Shown here: one piece after another, positions 61,158-64,000 of the stretch
Layout: each line of letters starts with the position of its first letter
How positions within the stretch are numbered: the stretch's first letter is position 1
The notes under the pieces: model-generated
Database searches by the model: none
What the model was told of the DNA's origin: nothing
Seen by the model: the letters and a program-made list of their open reading frames with translations, nothing else
Assembly (NCBI RefSeq): GCF_050436995.1
Contig: NC_134763.1
Location: 3,472,001-3,536,000 of the forward strand
Direction of reading: 5' to 3'
Origin: Anticarsia gemmatalis
Taxonomy: Eukaryota; Arthropoda; Insecta; Lepidoptera; Erebidae
DNA: 64,000 bases
Position numbers and translations under genes: made by a program

Positions 61158-63000
61158 TATATGTATTACTATTGCAAAAATGTTTTTTACAACTAGTTTA
61201 AGCAATACCAACCTACTTGTCGTATATTTCTCTTTAAAAACCAAGAGATGGGTTGTCAAAGGCTCGCAAGAGTCGCTGGAGGCGGCGCGTCGGACAGATC
61301 AAAGTGACTGCGCTCCGCAAGTAATAGCTTTTATAACATGTTCTTAACTTGAGCGTTTTACACACAAGTCGTTTCTTTTGCTATTTCTTTGCTTTAATAA
61401 ACATTAATATAGTCAAAATCAAAATCAATAGTAAATATACAGACCTATAAAATTGTATGTATTTCAATTTGCGTTTTTATTTAAGGTCTGCGCGCATGAG
61501 AATTTTTATTTATTAATAAATTCATCGTAAAGTGCAATCCTCGCCAAGTTCATCCCTACAATAAAATATCAACAATAAGTTTTAATTGAAACAGTTTTAT
61601 CAGAATTTATTTTATTTTTCCGAATCTGTACAATTTTAATACAAATATAATAATTTCGGTTTTGGAAATCCAAATGGTTTAACGAATAATAAAGAGCTTT
61701 ATAGAATTTGTGTCGCCAGATAACAGGAACGGTTGGAATAATACGAATAAATATTTTATTTTTATAGTCGTTGGAGACCGTAGATTGTTGAGGAATTTTA
61801 TTATTTTGCTAAGCATTCGTTTTGTTACAATGTAAAAATGTAATTGTAGCTGTCTTGTATTTAGATCGTAGCAGATTAGTTTCGTAGACTTTATTCTCGT
61901 AGCAGCCGTAGCGAGATTAAGTGCGTAGTAGCTATCCGTAGACACAAATCTTAATCGGTATTGCCTGGCCTTTGTCATGCGATTTTTATTTTAAATTTTC
62001 AATGGCATATATTATTATAATAAATATTTACGTGCAGCTACATAAAAATGATGGTTGTTTAAATGCTTAACAATTTTGCTTGTATATGACTTTGTGTGTA
62101 ATAACTGGAGGGGTCCGTGGAGAGTACACACGCGTGTACATAATTAAAGAGCAACCATTTGAAATATTAAGTAACTGCCGGTGAGCGCTCCGGTGAGAAC
62201 ATAATAGCTTCAACTGATGCTTACATTCATTATGATAATATTATAAACAGCTGAGCTAATTCTTCTCAAATCAACTAAAATATTTTAAAGTAAGTTTTTC
62301 GAGAATCTCATGAGACATGCTATTATAAGAAACTACATGGGACTAGTTATGTTGGTAAACCATTTGATGCCGATTGTTAAATCATATTTATATCTATAAA
62401 GACAGCTTTCTTTACCATACTATTCAAATAAGCGTTTCAATCTGCCTAGTTGTCTTATTTTGTAGACGAGATACGGTAAACATTAGGTTTTAATAACAGC
62501 TTGTTTGACGACGAACAATCCTCAACAAAAAAATAACGCTTCTTCAATATTACTGAGTAGAATTATAATGAAAATTGATATTAACAGCGAAACATATCGT
62601 TGCCTTAGAATATAAAATGCCTTTATAAAATGATAAAATGATGCCTGATACATATAAAATCTTGCATCGTTCCTATGGGAAGCTGAAAGAACAAAGTGTA
62701 GTACAAGTAATAGGATAAATAAAATTTAAATTTTAAAAGTTTTCAACATGAGTGAGTAAATAAAATTGTTGAGTACGCAGTAATTTAATTACGCGCTAAC
62801 ATAAAACATTTTATATTTGGTGTAGTAAACCATTAATAAAATTAAAATAATGACTTTATGCTTTTGGTTTGGATGCTCGTAAAATGTGCCTAACGACACT
62901 TTTGAAACTTTTATTTCATGATGACGGACGGACGCAATAAAGTGGAACGTTAAATAAATTTTAAGCTAAATGGTGGTGAAAACATTAATTTTAATTTACA
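61158..63000. other. Spacer with CGTAG repeat block
   Basis: 61862-61941 carries imperfect CGTAG tandem units like 8787-8865, which explains the 99-codon minus frame there. A GC patch lies at 62185-62210. No exon identified. Confidence 0.4.
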
Positions 63001-63258
63001 CTAGCTGACCCACGCAACTTCGCTTGCGTCACATAAGATAGAATGGGTCAAAATTTTTCCCGTCTTTGTAACATTTTTTATTGCTACTCTGCTCCCATTG
63101 GTCGTAGCGTGATGATATATAGCCTATAGCCTTCCTCGATAAATGGACTATCTGACACTGAAATATTTTTTCAAATCGGACCAGTAGTTCCTGAGATTAG
63201 CGCGTTCAAACAAACAAACAATCAAACAAAGTCTTCAGCTTTATAATATTAGTATAGA
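63001..63258 (-). mobile_element. Helitron-like element, complete
   Basis: CTAG at 63001-63004, TC terminus at 63257-63258. A GTATAGATTA-type duplication of the terminus continues to about 63280. Same family as 9333. Confidence 0.8.
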
Positions 63259-63280
63259 TAGTATAGATTAGTATAGATTA

Positions 63281-64000
63281 AAGTACATACAAGTTTAACT
63301 TAACATATTTTTGCACAATTTTTTTTTGAGTGAATGTTGATCTTACACTGTCGAGTTTACAGGCAATTTACTACACAAACTTGTTACATCTAGTAACGCA
63401 GTGATAATGTGTCGTAACTGTGTTTTTTACGATTTTATTAATGGCTCATAACTTCAAAGTTACAAAGTTTCGAATTGAGCTCGCAGATTTCCTACTGACG
63501 GCTTTAGTTGGACTTTTAAGTGAATGTACATCAAACACAAACATTAAGACGCTTTCGGTCTTAAAACTTGTAGAAGTCGCAACTGCACGAAGTCGGAGAA
63601 AGTTATTTGAAGAATTTTAAGCTTATCTAAGAGTATATTTTGTGCGGCGATAGAAGGACTTAACGGAAGGTAGATCATTGATTATTTCAATTAAGTATGT
63701 CTACATAAATATTTATTATGTTTGCGTAGCAAAAATGTCATTACATCTAACTGTTCTGTCAAAACAATTCTGTATGTACAACTATGTTATATGTATAGAA
63801 AAAACAAAGAAAACATTTCAATCCTTTCACAGAAACTCATAGCTCGTTGTCAATAGTCACAAAGCAAAAATAGGTCGCCTTTTATTGTGACATGTCAAAG
63901 ACAGTAATTCAAATGTGTTGGTGAAAGTAAGCGATGTGTATGTATGAGCACATTCCTACTGATTGATCGCTTATCGCACATCGACATTGTATGAGATTTA
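63281..64000. other. Window end, nothing recognised
   Basis: AT-rich. The 66-codon frame at 63420-63620 has no recognisable product. Confidence 0.35.

Noticed and set aside
61679..61978. 99-codon minus frame
   Set aside because: It runs through the CGTAG tandem block and AT-rich sequence; no protein similarity.

Overview
The window looks like nuclear DNA of a moth or butterfly. It is AT-rich and gene-poor, its genes are split into short exons with GT-AG introns, and it is full of repeats typical of Lepidoptera: short Helitron-like elements ending in CTAG, a tRNA-derived SINE, 5S-rRNA-derived SINEs, palindromic MITEs, and LINE and BEL/Pao relics. There is no bacterial-style gene layout and no CRISPR array. 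Species cannot be named from the sequence.

Only two genes can be reconstructed exon by exon. The first (6179-7440, + strand) encodes a 125-residue secreted protein with ten cysteines in the mature part and a WAP-like core. It has its own TATA box, initiator and poly(A) signal. The second (41326-46388, - strand) encodes a signal-peptide-bearing serine protease homologue that is almost certainly inactive: the TAAHC histidine is Asp and the GDSGGP box reads FRSGAP. Its exons chain in frame into an extra C-terminal domain I do not recognise, for a predicted 473 residues. An alternative stop would give a 327-residue form. It has a TATA box and a TCAGT initiator 29 bases apart.

Layout. 1-6 kb: mostly unannotated, with two weak receptor-like exon candidates at 1.0-1.6 kb. 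6-7.5 kb: WAP-like gene. 7.5-17.6 kb: repeat cluster (MITEs, tRNA SINE, Helitrons, 5S SINE, a 471-bp foldback, a small miRNA-like hairpin). 19 kb: BEL/Pao relic. 21-27 kb: MITEs, a hAT-like MITE, and a LINE fragment with an intact 317-codon endonuclease-domain ORF. 27-39 kb: Helitrons and short repeats, with a possible signal-peptide first exon at 28.3 kb. 39.4-40.7 kb: 5'-truncated CR1/Jockey-like LINE. 41.3-46.4 kb: protease-homologue gene with repeats in its introns. 46.4-57 kb: repeat-poor, with GC-rich islands that look like candidate regulatory DNA and one isolated TATA box. 57-64 kb: Helitrons, a perfect 46-bp inverted repeat, and a deleted mariner that still carries the WVPHEL motif.

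No multi-gene system is evident. The most unusual item is the pseudo-protease with its extra C-terminal domain. All reading was by eye: exon borders and repeat ends are predictions, and family names rest on recognised motifs, not searches.
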